This document shows, in pieces, positions 8,290-17,153 of a stretch of 64,000 nt of DNA. Positions within the stretch are counted from its first letter, which is position 1, and each line of letters starts with the position of its first letter. Origin of the DNA: Daejeonella oryzae DSM 19973. GTDB taxonomy: Bacteria; Bacteroidota; Bacteroidia; Sphingobacteriales; Sphingobacteriaceae. Below the pieces are notes generated by a model. The model did no database searches. It was not told where the DNA came from and was given only the letters and a program-made list of their open reading frames with translations. The translations under genes were made by a program, and so were the position numbers. The DNA lies in the NCBI RefSeq assembly GCF_000422945.1, contig NZ_KE383964.1, positions 346,530 through 410,529 on the forward strand, in the 5' to 3' direction.

Positions 8290-10512
8290 ATGAAAAATTC
8301 GAACCAAACTTTGATTTTACCGGTAACTGGAATGAGTTGTGCTTCCTGCGCAAGCAGTGTTGAAAGCATGACCGCCGCCATTAAAGGGGTAGAAAGCTCT
8401 GCGGTAAACTATGCTAACCAGTCTTTAAAAATAACTTTCAATGAAACGGAAATAAAACTTTCCGAGATTCAGAAAGCAGTGCAAAGCATTGGATATGATT
8501 TGATTATTGATACAGAAAATGCCGAAGAAAAGCAGGAGGAACTGATCCTTAACTATTATTTGGAGCTAAAGCAGAAAACCATTTTTGCCGCTGTTTTAAG
8601 TCTCCCCATAGTTATTATCGGTATGTTTTTGATGCATATGCCATATGCCAATTGGATTATGCTGGCTCTGGCAACTCCGGTTGTGTTCTACTTTGGGAGT
8701 AGTTTTTTTATAAATGCGATTAAACAAGCCCGGCATGGAAAGGCTAATATGGATACGCTGGTTGCATTAAGTACCGGTATCGCTTATATTTTTAGTCTTT
8801 TTAATACCATTTATCCTGACTTCTGGCTGAGTCGGGGAGTAGAACCCCATGTTTATTTTGAAGCGGCAGCAGTAGTAATTGTATTTATCATGCTGGGTAA
8901 ACTCCTCGAAGAAAGGGCTAAAACGAATGCTTCTTCAGCTATAAAAAAACTGATCGGTCTTCAACCTAAAACGGTTAGGGTTATACAGGGACAAACAGAA
9001 AAAGAAATACTCATATCCGATGTAAAAGTCGGTGATCAGATCTTGGTTCGCTCTGGTGAAAAAATACCTGTCGACGGACTGGTTTATGAAGGAAGTTCCT
9101 TTGTTGATGAAAGTATGATTAGCGGGGAACCGGTTGCGGTTGAGAAATTAAACGGAAGCAAAGTTTTTGCCGGAACTATTAATCAAAAAGGAAGTTTCAA
9201 ATTTAAAGCAGAAAAAGTTGGATCAGAAACTATGCTGGCTCAGATTATCCAGATGGTGAAAGATGCACAGGGCTCCAAGGCTCCGGTTCAACGCCTGGTT
9301 GATAAAATTGCCGGGGTTTTTGTACCTGTGGTTATTCTTATTTCAATTCTCAGTTTAGTTGCCTGGATTATTTTGGGCGGAGAAAACGGCTTTACTCACG
9401 GTCTGCTGGCAATGGTAACCGTGCTGGTTATTGCCTGTCCCTGCGCACTTGGATTAGCTACACCTACAGCGATAATGGTTGGAGTGGGAAAAGGAGCCGA
9501 GAACGGAATTTTAATAAAGGACGCCGAAAGTCTGGAATCAGGTCATAAAGTAAACGCGGTAATTCTGGATAAAACGGGAACAATTACCAATGGCAAACCC
9601 TTGCTTACAGATATAATATGGAACATTCCGCAGGAAGAACAGCAGGAGTTTAGCCGCATTTTACTGGCCATAGAAAGCAGTTCTGAGCATCCGCTGGCTG
9701 CTGCAATTGTTATGAAGCTGGCAGAACAGGATATATCTGCAGTAAGCATAACTGATTTTGAAAGTTTAACAGGCAGGGGAGCAAAAGCTAAATTCAGCGG
9801 GGAAACCTATTTTGCCGGAAGCCATCATCTGCTATCTGAAAATAATATTGAGGTTCCTCAAGAGATAAATAAGGAGATTAAATATTTTCAGGAGAAGGCT
9901 AAAACGGTTATTTATTTCAGTTCGGCACACAAACTTTTGGCGGTAATTGCTCTTGCCGACCAAATTAAAACCGGGTCTGTACAGGCTATTGCTGAGTTGC
10001 AAAACAAAGGAATAGACGTGTATATGCTCACAGGCGACAACAGCCATACAGCTTCCGCGGTAGCAAAAGAAGTTGGAATATCTAATTTTAAGGCCGAAGT
10101 TTTACCTGCCGGGAAATATGATTTTGTGAAGCAATTGCAAAAGGAAGGTAAAATTGTAGCGATGGTAGGAGATGGTATAAATGACAGTCAGGCTTTAGCT
10201 CAGGCTAACGTTTCTATTGCAATGGGCAAAGGTTCTGATATTGCTATTGACGTTGCCAAAATGACGATCATTTCTTCCGATCTCAATAAAATTTCGCAGG
10301 CGCTTAACTTGTCTAAACAGACTGTTAAGACTATTAAGCAGAATTTATTCTGGGCTTTTATTTATAATTTGATTGGTATTCCGATTGCGGCCGGACTTTT
10401 ATACCCGTTTAACGGATTCTTACTGAATCCAATGATCGCCGGAGCAGCAATGGCTTTAAGCTCAGTTTCTGTAGTATCAAATAGCCTGCGCTTAAAATGG
10501 CAGAAACTTTGA
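8290..10512 (+). CDS. copA: Copper-translocating P1B-type ATPase
   Basis: Inner-membrane pump that exports Cu+ from the cytoplasm using ATP. The 740-residue protein has one N-terminal HMA domain with the metal site GMSCASC (Cys17, Cys20), about eight hydrophobic segments, the actuator motif SGEP, the intramembrane metal site CPC (383-385), the phosphorylated Asp427 in DKTGT, an HP motif (SSEHPLAA), and the hinge GDGINDSQA (about 627-635). CPC plus HMA and MSS-type C-terminal residues fit Cu+/Ag+ specificity. It leads an operon with an HMA chaperone and an HMA-AraC regulator, which supports copper homeostasis rather than zinc or cadmium. Confidence 0.93.
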   Translation: MKNSNQTLILPVTGMSCASCASSVESMTAAIKGVESSAVNYANQSLKITFNETEIKLSEIQKAVQSIGYDLIIDTENAEEKQEELILNYYLELKQKTIFAAVLSLPIVIIGMFLMHMPYANWIMLALATPVVFYFGSSFFINAIKQARHGKANMDTLVALSTGIAYIFSLFNTIYPDFWLSRGVEPHVYFEAAAVVIVFIMLGKLLEERAKTNASSAIKKLIGLQPKTVRVIQGQTEKEILISDVKVGDQILVRSGEKIPVDGLVYEGSSFVDESMISGEPVAVEKLNGSKVFAGTINQKGSFKFKAEKVGSETMLAQIIQMVKDAQGSKAPVQRLVDKIAGVFVPVVILISILSLVAWIILGGENGFTHGLLAMVTVLVIACPCALGLATPTAIMVGVGKGAENGILIKDAESLESGHKVNAVILDKTGTITNGKPLLTDIIWNIPQEEQQEFSRILLAIESSSEHPLAAAIVMKLAEQDISAVSITDFESLTGRGAKAKFSGETYFAGSHHLLSENNIEVPQEINKEIKYFQEKAKTVIYFSSAHKLLAVIALADQIKTGSVQAIAELQNKGIDVYMLTGDNSHTASAVAKEVGISNFKAEVLPAGKYDFVKQLQKEGKIVAMVGDGINDSQALAQANVSIAMGKGSDIAIDVAKMTIISSDLNKISQALNLSKQTVKTIKQNLFWAFIYNLIGIPIAAGLLYPFNGFLLNPMIAGAAMALSSVSVVSNSLRLKWQKL

Positions 10513-10562
10513 TGCAGTTAAATAAATCACATACACTAATTTTTACACTATAAATTTTACGG

Positions 10563-10772
10563 ATGAAAACTTTAAAATTCAAAACAAACATAAAATGCGG
10601 CGGATGCATTGCTGCTGTAACTCCGGTGCTTAATAAAAAACAAGCTATAGAAAACTGGCAGGTAGATACTTCAGATCCTGATAAAATACTAACCGTAAAT
10701 GCAGAAGATGTTTCTGCTGAAGAAATCATTTCTGATTTAAAGTTGGCCGGATACGAAGCGCAGCAGATTTAA
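10563..10772 (+). CDS. Small HMA-domain copper chaperone-like protein
   Basis: A 69-residue soluble heavy-metal-associated domain with the metal-binding motif IKCGGC (Cys12, Cys15) and a ferredoxin-like beta-alpha-beta-beta-alpha-beta pattern ending LKLAGYEAQ. Single-domain HMA proteins of this kind deliver Cu+ to P1B ATPases. It starts 50 nt after copA and ends 12 nt before the regulator gene, so all three are probably on one transcript. CGGC rather than CxxC with Ser or Ala is common in the Bacteroidota members. Metal identity is inferred from context. Confidence 0.85.
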   Translation: MKTLKFKTNIKCGGCIAAVTPVLNKKQAIENWQVDTSDPDKILTVNAEDVSAEEIISDLKLAGYEAQQI

Positions 10773-10784
10773 TTATATTTAAAT

Positions 10785-11348
10785 ATGATCCTGAGAATAA
10801 AAAATATGGTTTGCGACCGATGTATAATGGTGGTTGAGCAACAGTTAGAACATTTAGGTTTCAGGCCTTTGAAAATTGTGCTGGGCAAAGCAGAGTTTTC
10901 CGAAAATTTGCAGGATCAGGAATTATCTAAAATCAGATCAGCTTTAAAATTAGTTGGATTTGAATTAATTGATGAGTTTCGAAATCAATTGGTGGACGAA
11001 GTAAAAACGATTATTATTCAGCAGGTTCATCATGCGGATTCAGCCGAAATGAACATCAATTATTCGGAACTCATTTCATCAAAACTTCATAAAGATTATG
11101 CCTATCTGAGTAATCTGTTCTCAGAATCTGAGGATATCACCATTGAAAAATATATCATTCAGCAAAAAATTGAAAAGGTTAAAGAGCTGATAGAATACGG
11201 GCAGCAAAACCTGAATGAGATAGCTTATACCTTGGGATATAGCAGCAGCGCTCATTTATCAACGCAGTTTAAAAAGGTAACCGGATTAACGCCAAGTCAG
11301 TATCGTGAAAATCATAATTATAAAAGAGACCCGATTGATAAAATTTAA
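10785..11348 (+). CDS. HMA-AraC fusion transcriptional regulator
   Basis: A 187-residue two-part protein. The N-terminus (1-65) is a degenerate HMA-like domain with a CDRC metal site (Cys10, Cys13). The C-terminus (about 105-180) is an AraC/XylS double helix-turn-helix with EKVKELIEYGQQNLNEIAYT and SSSAHLSTQFKKVTGLTPSQ, the classic second-helix signature. The architecture suggests a copper-responsive DNA-binding regulator of its own operon. It lacks a sugar-binding AraC effector domain. It lies 12 nt after the HMA gene. The direction of regulation and the operator are not visible. Confidence 0.85.
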   Translation: MILRIKNMVCDRCIMVVEQQLEHLGFRPLKIVLGKAEFSENLQDQELSKIRSALKLVGFELIDEFRNQLVDEVKTIIIQQVHHADSAEMNINYSELISSKLHKDYAYLSNLFSESEDITIEKYIIQQKIEKVKELIEYGQQNLNEIAYTLGYSSSAHLSTQFKKVTGLTPSQYRENHNYKRDPIDKI

Positions 11349-11369
11349 GTCATCGGCAATCTTCAACGA

Positions 11370-13103
11370 TTAATTATTGGTATGCTTTAGCGGCAGGGTG
11401 ATGCAAAAAGTAGATCCTTCATTTATGCGACTTTTAACCCCCATTTTTCCCTGATGTCTTTTTACAATTTCATTTGAAATATAGAGGCCCATTCCTAAAC
11501 CTGATATAACCGGCGACAATTCTTCGGCCCTGAAAAAACGGTCAAATACTTTTTCCTGATTTTCTTTTGAAATTCCCAGTCCCTGATCTATAACTTCAAT
11601 GCGGACTTCATCACTCAACACAACCGCATTTACATAAATGGATGAAGCGCCGGGTGAGTATTTAATAGCGTTTACCAGTAAATTAGTCATAGCCTGCTCC
11701 AGCCTCAAAATATCCCCGTAAAGTTCAACATCAGGTATAGAATCTTTCTTAATGATCTGATGCGTACTGTACATATGCTGCACATTTTCAATACTTTCAT
11801 CAATCATGCTGATGACTGAAAATGTGGCATTGTTTAACTGCAATCTTCCGGCCTGTACTTTAGACACATCCAGCAAATCACCAATCAGATTGCTCAGTTT
11901 ATTGACATTTGAATTAGCTTTCTGAATGAAGTTCTTTTCCCGTTCATTCAAATCTGCCCGTTCCAGCAGTTGCATATACGCTTTAATGCTGGTTAAGGGT
12001 GTTTTAAGCTCATGACTGGCAATACCAATAAATTCGTCTTTTTTACTTTCCAGGGATTTACTCAGCAGTAATTCTTCGGCAATTTCAGACTGGCGCTTAA
12101 TAATATTGAAGATGAGAAGAGATAGCAAAACACTGATTGAGATTCCAAAAATAAATATCAATGCAGGTTGCTGTCTCTCCAGAACTGAACCGAACTGATT
12201 GTTTGGAGTGACGAAAATGCCCCAGGGATTTCCTGCAATGCTAATATTTAATTTAGCTTTAAAATCCGATTTTTTATTAAATGCAAAGAAATCGTTTGTC
12301 TTTAATGAATCTGAATTATATAAAAGTTGCTCCTTTAAATCCTGTTTCCCATCATAAATTTCAATGTTAAAATCAGAATAGCGCTCAAATAAAACGCTCA
12401 TCAGGTCATGCGCACGAAACACATTTGAAACCAGTCCGGTTACATTTTGCAGTCTGTCCTCCGGTGTTCGTATGCTTCTACCGTTTTTGTAGATCGGCAG
12501 AAATATTAAAAAACCCGGTTGAACATTTTTTGAAGTTTCCTGAACAAGCTTAATTTTTTTGGTGATGGAAGCTTCGCCGGTGACAATAGCCCGGCGAATA
12601 GCTGCCCTCCGGATAGAATCGCTGTAAAGATCATATCCTACTGCTCGTTTATTACGTTCGTTTAAAGGTTCTATAAAAACTATCGGTGTCAGAATTTTAT
12701 TGGTAAACGTAGATTGTATTTTAAAATCTTTTTTTATTCTTTGGATCTTGCTTTCTAAAGCAGCGTGTTTTTTATTTGAAATATAAGGTGCATAAGCCAT
12801 AGCCTGAATGCCCGGATAATTTTCAGAAACTTTTAAATTATTGGTATAAATTTTAAAATCATTTTCAGAAACGGTATCCGAAGCATAAAAAAACGCCTGA
12901 CAACCCTTTAAAATCTGGATATAATTACTCATGCCTGATTTTACATCTTCAGATAAACGCTGAACACGGGCATCAAATAATTTAGAGCGTCTGTCGTAAC
13001 TGGCAATTCTGGCACCCTCATAAGCCTGATAGGAAAACGCGACCAGAATTACAAATACCAATAAGGCAGGATAATATTTTTTAATAAATAATTTAAACTT
13101 CAT
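11370..13103 (-). CDS. CHASE-domain sensor histidine kinase
   Basis: A membrane-bound sensor kinase of 577 residues. A first transmembrane helix (about 11-26) and a second (about 318-338, ALIFIFGISISVLLSLLIF) flank an extracellular CHASE domain with NYPGIQAMAYAPYIS and FIEPLNERNKRAVGYDLYSD. CHASE domains sense small ligands such as adenine derivatives or peptides. The cytoplasmic part has a HisKA H-box ASHELKTPL with His364 and an HATPase with N-box TNLLVNAIKYSP, G1 DQGLGIS and G2 GLGMGLYIS. No response regulator is adjacent, so its partner is elsewhere. It converges with the copper operon, 21 nt from the regulator stop. Confidence 0.9.
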   Translation of the reverse strand: MKFKLFIKKYYPALLVFVILVAFSYQAYEGARIASYDRRSKLFDARVQRLSEDVKSGMSNYIQILKGCQAFFYASDTVSENDFKIYTNNLKVSENYPGIQAMAYAPYISNKKHAALESKIQRIKKDFKIQSTFTNKILTPIVFIEPLNERNKRAVGYDLYSDSIRRAAIRRAIVTGEASITKKIKLVQETSKNVQPGFLIFLPIYKNGRSIRTPEDRLQNVTGLVSNVFRAHDLMSVLFERYSDFNIEIYDGKQDLKEQLLYNSDSLKTNDFFAFNKKSDFKAKLNISIAGNPWGIFVTPNNQFGSVLERQQPALIFIFGISISVLLSLLIFNIIKRQSEIAEELLLSKSLESKKDEFIGIASHELKTPLTSIKAYMQLLERADLNEREKNFIQKANSNVNKLSNLIGDLLDVSKVQAGRLQLNNATFSVISMIDESIENVQHMYSTHQIIKKDSIPDVELYGDILRLEQAMTNLLVNAIKYSPGASSIYVNAVVLSDEVRIEVIDQGLGISKENQEKVFDRFFRAEELSPVISGLGMGLYISNEIVKRHQGKMGVKSRINEGSTFCITLPLKHTNN

Positions 13104-13270
13104 TTAACATGCTCTCTCAATTCGGATCTGTGATTTTATTGCATTAAATCATCTGTATCTGCTTAAATTTAAGTGGTAAAGATACTAAGGTTCATCTATA
13201 CCCTGCAATTATGAATCATTATTATAGGATTCAATTTATCGCCTCCTGATTATATTAATTCTGCAAACTA

Positions 13271-14398
13271 TTATAAACCCTTCCACCAGGTACTTGCCGG
13301 GTATGCTTCACCTAGAATCACCGATTCGCCAATTCTGGGTGTACTTAATTTTAAGCCAAGTTCTTTTGATTTTGCGGATACCCGCTCAATGGGATCTGTC
13401 CACGAATGAAATGCAAGGGTAAATGCTGCCCAGTGAATGGGCATAAAAATTTTTGCCTGTACATCTATAGAAGCCTGTGCAGTTTGCTCGGGCATCATGT
13501 GAATGGCACTCCATTGTTCATTGTACTGACCGCATTCCAGCATTGCGAAGTCAAAAGGACCATATTTTTTTCCAATTTCTTTGAAATGCGGACCATATCC
13601 GCTGTCGCCGCTAAAATATATTTTTTCAGTTTCTGATAAAATGACCCAGGAGCTCCACAACGTGGTAGAATTATCGGTAAATCCTCTGCCCGAAAAATGT
13701 CTGGCAGGCGTACATACCAATTTCAGATTATCCAGTTTAATTTCATCCCACCAGTCCAGCTCATGAATTTTACGTTCATCTACTCCCCATTTTTTAAAAT
13801 GCCTTCCTACGCCCAGAGGCATATAAAATTCATCTGCTTTATCTTTCAGCTTTAAAATGCTTTCGTAATCCAGATGATCGTAATGATCATGCGAAATGAT
13901 AATTGCATCTAAATGAGGCAGTTTTTCAATTTCAATGGGAAGTTCAGCATTGTATCGTTTTTTTCCGAGATAGGGATGCGGCGCAGCAACTTCTCCAAAC
14001 ATCGGATCAATCAAAATATTTTTTCCTTTTATTTCCAGCAGAAATGCCGAATGACCAAACCATGTAATGCGTGTCATGCCGGAGGGTTTATTGACAATGG
14101 CTAATGAATCTATTTTTAAAACGCTGAGATCATTTTTTGGCTGCCGACCTTTCGAGTTCCCGAAATATTTAGCAATCATTCCGGGATAATCTTTTAGTTT
14201 GATATCCAGCGAAGTGGGTATTTGGTTTACAAATTTATTCGCTTTCCAGTTTTTAGACTTTGCATAGCTAGTTTTTAATTCACTGTTTAGGCTTCCGCCA
14301 AATTGCGGACTCAAAAATATAAACAGCAAGGTGAAAATGCTGAGCAATATCAATATAGTTCCGATAGCTAATCCTGTCATTTTTAATAATTTAATCAT
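13271..14398 (-). CDS. MBL-fold metal-dependent hydrolase (NAPE-PLD/UlaG-like)
   Basis: A 375-residue protein with one N-terminal membrane anchor (GLAIGTILILLSIFTLLFIF). Its metallo-beta-lactamase fold starts with TWFGHSAFLLEIKGKNILID and carries the metal-binding HxHxDH motif as SHDHYDHLD (His170, His172, Asp174, His175), followed by FSGDSGYGPHF. The Trp-Phe-Gly-His-Ser pattern is typical of the NAPE-PLD-like branch, which includes phospholipase D and related enzymes; the substrate is unknown. The first in-frame start is a TTG, but the ATG at 14398 (MIKLLK) is more credible. It lies downstream of the TetR gene with about 28 nt between, so it is the likely target of that repressor. Confidence 0.85.
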   Translation of the reverse strand: MIKLLKMTGLAIGTILILLSIFTLLFIFLSPQFGGSLNSELKTSYAKSKNWKANKFVNQIPTSLDIKLKDYPGMIAKYFGNSKGRQPKNDLSVLKIDSLAIVNKPSGMTRITWFGHSAFLLEIKGKNILIDPMFGEVAAPHPYLGKKRYNAELPIEIEKLPHLDAIIISHDHYDHLDYESILKLKDKADEFYMPLGVGRHFKKWGVDERKIHELDWWDEIKLDNLKLVCTPARHFSGRGFTDNSTTLWSSWVILSETEKIYFSGDSGYGPHFKEIGKKYGPFDFAMLECGQYNEQWSAIHMMPEQTAQASIDVQAKIFMPIHWAAFTLAFHSWTDPIERVSAKSKELGLKLSTPRIGESVILGEAYPASTWWKGL

Positions 14399-14426
14399 TC
14401 TTGTCAACAATTGTCAGTTCGTTATT

Positions 14427-14948
14427 TTATAGATGATATTTGCTTAATAACACCTTTAATATGGCTTTTGTATTCTCCGGCTTATGCAATAACAAAGAGG
14501 TGACGGCTCCATCAAGAAAAATCATGATCAATTCACTTTCTGCTTCCGGATCAGCATAGTTCAAATTTCTGAACGCATTTTTCAAAGCCAGTTTTAATGT
14601 TTCTGCTTTATTACTATTGTATAAATTTACCTGCCATTTTAAAGAATAAACCAGTCGCCAGTATCCGTATTCAGATTCCTTAAACGTGTAAGGGAGTTCT
14701 AAAGCTTTTTTTATAAGACTTTTAGGATCATCCGTTAGCAATACTTCTGCAAAAATTTCGGTGGCTTTCTCATTTCCGGCGTTTAAAACCGCTGCCAGTA
14801 AACCCTCTTTGTTTTCAAAATGCCTGAAGATCAGAGCTTCTGAAACTCCGGCCATTTTTGCTACTTTACTGGTAGATGTATTGTGATAACCTTCCTGTGC
14901 AAACAGCTCTAATGCAGCTTTTAAAATATGTTGCTGTTTATCGGTCAT
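14427..14948 (-). CDS. TetR/AcrR family transcriptional regulator
   Basis: A 173-residue regulator. The N-terminal helix-turn-helix is clear: KAALELFAQEGYHNTSTSKV followed by AKMAGVSEALIFRHFENKEGLLAAVL. The C-terminal domain is helical and would bind an unknown ligand. It is upstream of and cotranscribed with the MBL-fold hydrolase gene. Just upstream of its start codon lie two inverted repeats (14959-14985) that look like its operator, so it probably represses itself and the hydrolase. The metzincin-like gene is divergent, 261 nt away, and could also be under this control. Confidence 0.9.
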   Translation of the reverse strand: MTDKQQHILKAALELFAQEGYHNTSTSKVAKMAGVSEALIFRHFENKEGLLAAVLNAGNEKATEIFAEVLLTDDPKSLIKKALELPYTFKESEYGYWRLVYSLKWQVNLYNSNKAETLKLALKNAFRNLNYADPEAESELIMIFLDGAVTSLLLHKPENTKAILKVLLSKYHL

Positions 14949-14958
14949 AAATTTTATG

Positions 14959-14985
14959 AGTGAGTAATCACTTACTAACGTAAGT
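14959..14985. promoter_or_regulatory. Putative TetR operator
   Basis: Two overlapping dyads sit just upstream of the TetR start: AGTGA-GTAA-TCACT (14959-14972) and a perfect ACTTAC-TAAC-GTAAGT (14970-14985). Dyads of this size with a short spacer, placed at the promoter of a tetR gene, are typical autorepression sites. Binding by this TetR protein is inferred. Confidence 0.55.
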
Positions 14986-15209
14986 AATTTTAATTACTAT
15001 ACAGAAATTTAAATTATACTGTTTATTGATCTTGTATAATTAAATTTTTATGCCGTACTTGATAATACAATTCCTGCCTGTAAATCCGCTCCACATAATT
15101 TATTAGCTACTACATTTCTTACCATCCAGATTAGCTGATCAATTAGAATATGATGCTGTAACCCTTCTGCAGAACTAAATTTTTAGTAAATCATATAATC
15201 AGATAACCT

Positions 15210-16151
15210 ATGAAAAATTTTAAAATCTACATCCTGGCAGCATGTTCTATGCTATTTATCACCTGTAAAGAAAATTCTGTTACGGAGGATCAGCTTTCGG
15301 CAGAAAATCAAAAATTAGAATTGCGCTCAAAAGACGCCCGTCTGATGAGTCTGGGAGCTGAACCACGTGCGCTTGCAAATTTAAATGGTAGACATGTCGT
15401 ATTGTATAAAGCTGAATATCTCTCATCAGGAGAAGGAGAGGAGATAGGACGTGAAGTCTATTTCAACAATCGTGGAAATAAGCAATTGAGCGATGATTTT
15501 GTTCCCGGTTTGAGTTTAGACGGATCAAATAATATTTCGTATTACGTAGATAATAAGCGTGCTTGCGCAGATCTCCCGGCATCCACTACTGAAAATGCGA
15601 TTGACAGAGCAATGGCTACCTGGAACGGAGTTGACTGCTCTTCTCTGGGAATGACAAAAATTCCGTTTAACAGCACTGTTTCCACAGGTTTTGTGGCTGC
15701 TCTCTTAGGCTATCCCGGAAGTTTAAACTACACGGCCGATTTGGTTCATGCCGGCTGGTTGCCCGGGGCGTTCTTTGATCAGCTTGCTCCGGGAGGAAGC
15801 AATTTTATTCTCGGCGTAACTTTCACAATTATATTCACTGATGAGCTGGGCAACCCTGTTGATACAGATAATAATAACAAAGCAGATGTTGCCTTTCGTG
15901 AAATTTATTATAATGATGCTTTTACCTGGAGAGATGGCGGCACTTATGATGTGGAAACCGTAGCCCTTCATGAATCCGGACATGGCTTAAGTCAGGCACA
16001 TTTCGGTTCAGCCTTCAGATCAGCTAATAATAAATTGCATTTTTCTCCGCGGGCGGTAATGAATGCCGCCTATTCCGGTACTCAAACAAAAATTGAAAAA
16101 ACAGATCTCGGCGGACATTGCAGTAACTGGGCAAGCTGGCCAAACAGATAA
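15210..16151 (+). CDS. Metzincin-like zinc metalloprotease, probable lipoprotein
   Basis: A 313-residue exported protein. The N-terminus is a signal sequence with a relaxed lipobox (LFITC, Cys19). Residues 254-264 form HESGHGLSQAH, the elongated zinc motif HExxHxxxxxH of metzincins, with Glu255 as the catalytic base. AVMNAAY (Met284) is a fitting Met-turn about 20 residues later. Thus it resembles the matrixin type of peptidase. The N-terminal half has no clear prodomain cysteine switch. It is monocistronic, flanked by the TetR pair and a 4HB membrane protein. The substrate is unknown, and activity is predicted from motifs only. Confidence 0.75.
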   Translation: MKNFKIYILAACSMLFITCKENSVTEDQLSAENQKLELRSKDARLMSLGAEPRALANLNGRHVVLYKAEYLSSGEGEEIGREVYFNNRGNKQLSDDFVPGLSLDGSNNISYYVDNKRACADLPASTTENAIDRAMATWNGVDCSSLGMTKIPFNSTVSTGFVAALLGYPGSLNYTADLVHAGWLPGAFFDQLAPGGSNFILGVTFTIIFTDELGNPVDTDNNNKADVAFREIYYNDAFTWRDGGTYDVETVALHESGHGLSQAHFGSAFRSANNKLHFSPRAVMNAAYSGTQTKIEKTDLGGHCSNWASWPNR

Positions 16152-16286
16152 ACCTGTGAAAAAATACCTGAATAATCCTCTGTAATTTTATTGCAGGGGA
16201 TTTTATGTTTTAGAATTAAACGGGAACTGATTGTTATTAAATCACTTGCTGAAGATTTACTATATTCAGCAAAATATTGGTTTATT

Positions 16287-16964
16287 ATGAAATGGGCTTT
16301 CGCAATACAGCGCAAAATACGGGTGGCTATATTACTGGCAATTATGATGCTGGTTATCATCATGTTCAGTTTAATGGAGTCTTACAACATCAACCGCATA
16401 TCCAAATCGTTTAATTCAATTTACGAAGACAGGTTAATTCCGGCGGTAGATCTTTTTTCTATTGCCGACCAGATCAATGATAAGAGAGATCATCTGTTTA
16501 CTTTTCTTTTTACCGATGAGATTAGTATGGACGAAATGAAAACTTACTTAAAGGCTGCAAATATCCGGCTCGACAGCGTTTTAGAAAAATATGAAAGCAC
16601 TTATCTGGTAAAGGAAGAATCAGGTCATCTGCAAAATCTAAAGCGAAATTTACAAATCTATCAGCGTGATGAGCTGCTGCTGATCAATGCCGCTTCGGGC
16701 AATAAAGAAGTGGCCCGTTCGCTCTATTTAAAAAATACCGTTCAGCTTTACAAAGAGCTGAACAAAGACCTGCGGCAATTAACGCAGGTGCAAACACAGG
16801 TAGGAAAAAACCTGGTCATAGAATCGGTTAAAACCCAGGCTAGTTCAACATTCATCACCCAGCTATTACTCATTATTACTGTTATTCTCGGCGTGGTGAT
16901 TGTCATATTGGTCATAACCGGCAAGCAGTTTATGCTCAAACAGGAAAAATATCAGATGAACTAA
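16287..16964 (+). CDS. 4HB-type sensory membrane protein (MCP-like sensor domain)
   Basis: A 225-residue protein with two transmembrane helices: an N-terminal one (RVAILLAIMMLVIIMFSLM) and a C-terminal one (LLLIITVILGVVIVILVIT). Between them is a long, all-helical extracytoplasmic segment with SFNSIYEDRLIPAVDLFSIAD, the pattern of the four-helix-bundle ligand-binding domain of chemoreceptors. No HAMP or signalling domain follows; the protein ends about 15 residues after the second helix. It is a stand-alone sensor domain, a pattern that recurs in Bacteroidota. I prefer the ATG at 16287 over 16191 because the membrane helix follows at once. Partner and ligand are unknown. Confidence 0.7.
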   Translation: MKWAFAIQRKIRVAILLAIMMLVIIMFSLMESYNINRISKSFNSIYEDRLIPAVDLFSIADQINDKRDHLFTFLFTDEISMDEMKTYLKAANIRLDSVLEKYESTYLVKEESGHLQNLKRNLQIYQRDELLLINAASGNKEVARSLYLKNTVQLYKELNKDLRQLTQVQTQVGKNLVIESVKTQASSTFITQLLLIITVILGVVIVILVITGKQFMLKQEKYQMN

Positions 16965-17153
16965 ATTTTCATTGTAATTTCAATCGGGTAAGACAGGATT
17001 CTTAATATCTCATAAAATCACCACAAAAATGTCTGCTATCATTGGCCTGATATCATGATGCGGTCATTTAGCGAAATCTCAGAAACACTGCACACTTGCT
17101 GCTGTTTATCTTCCAACAGTATTTTTTATTAATCCGAATCAAAAATCAGGGAC

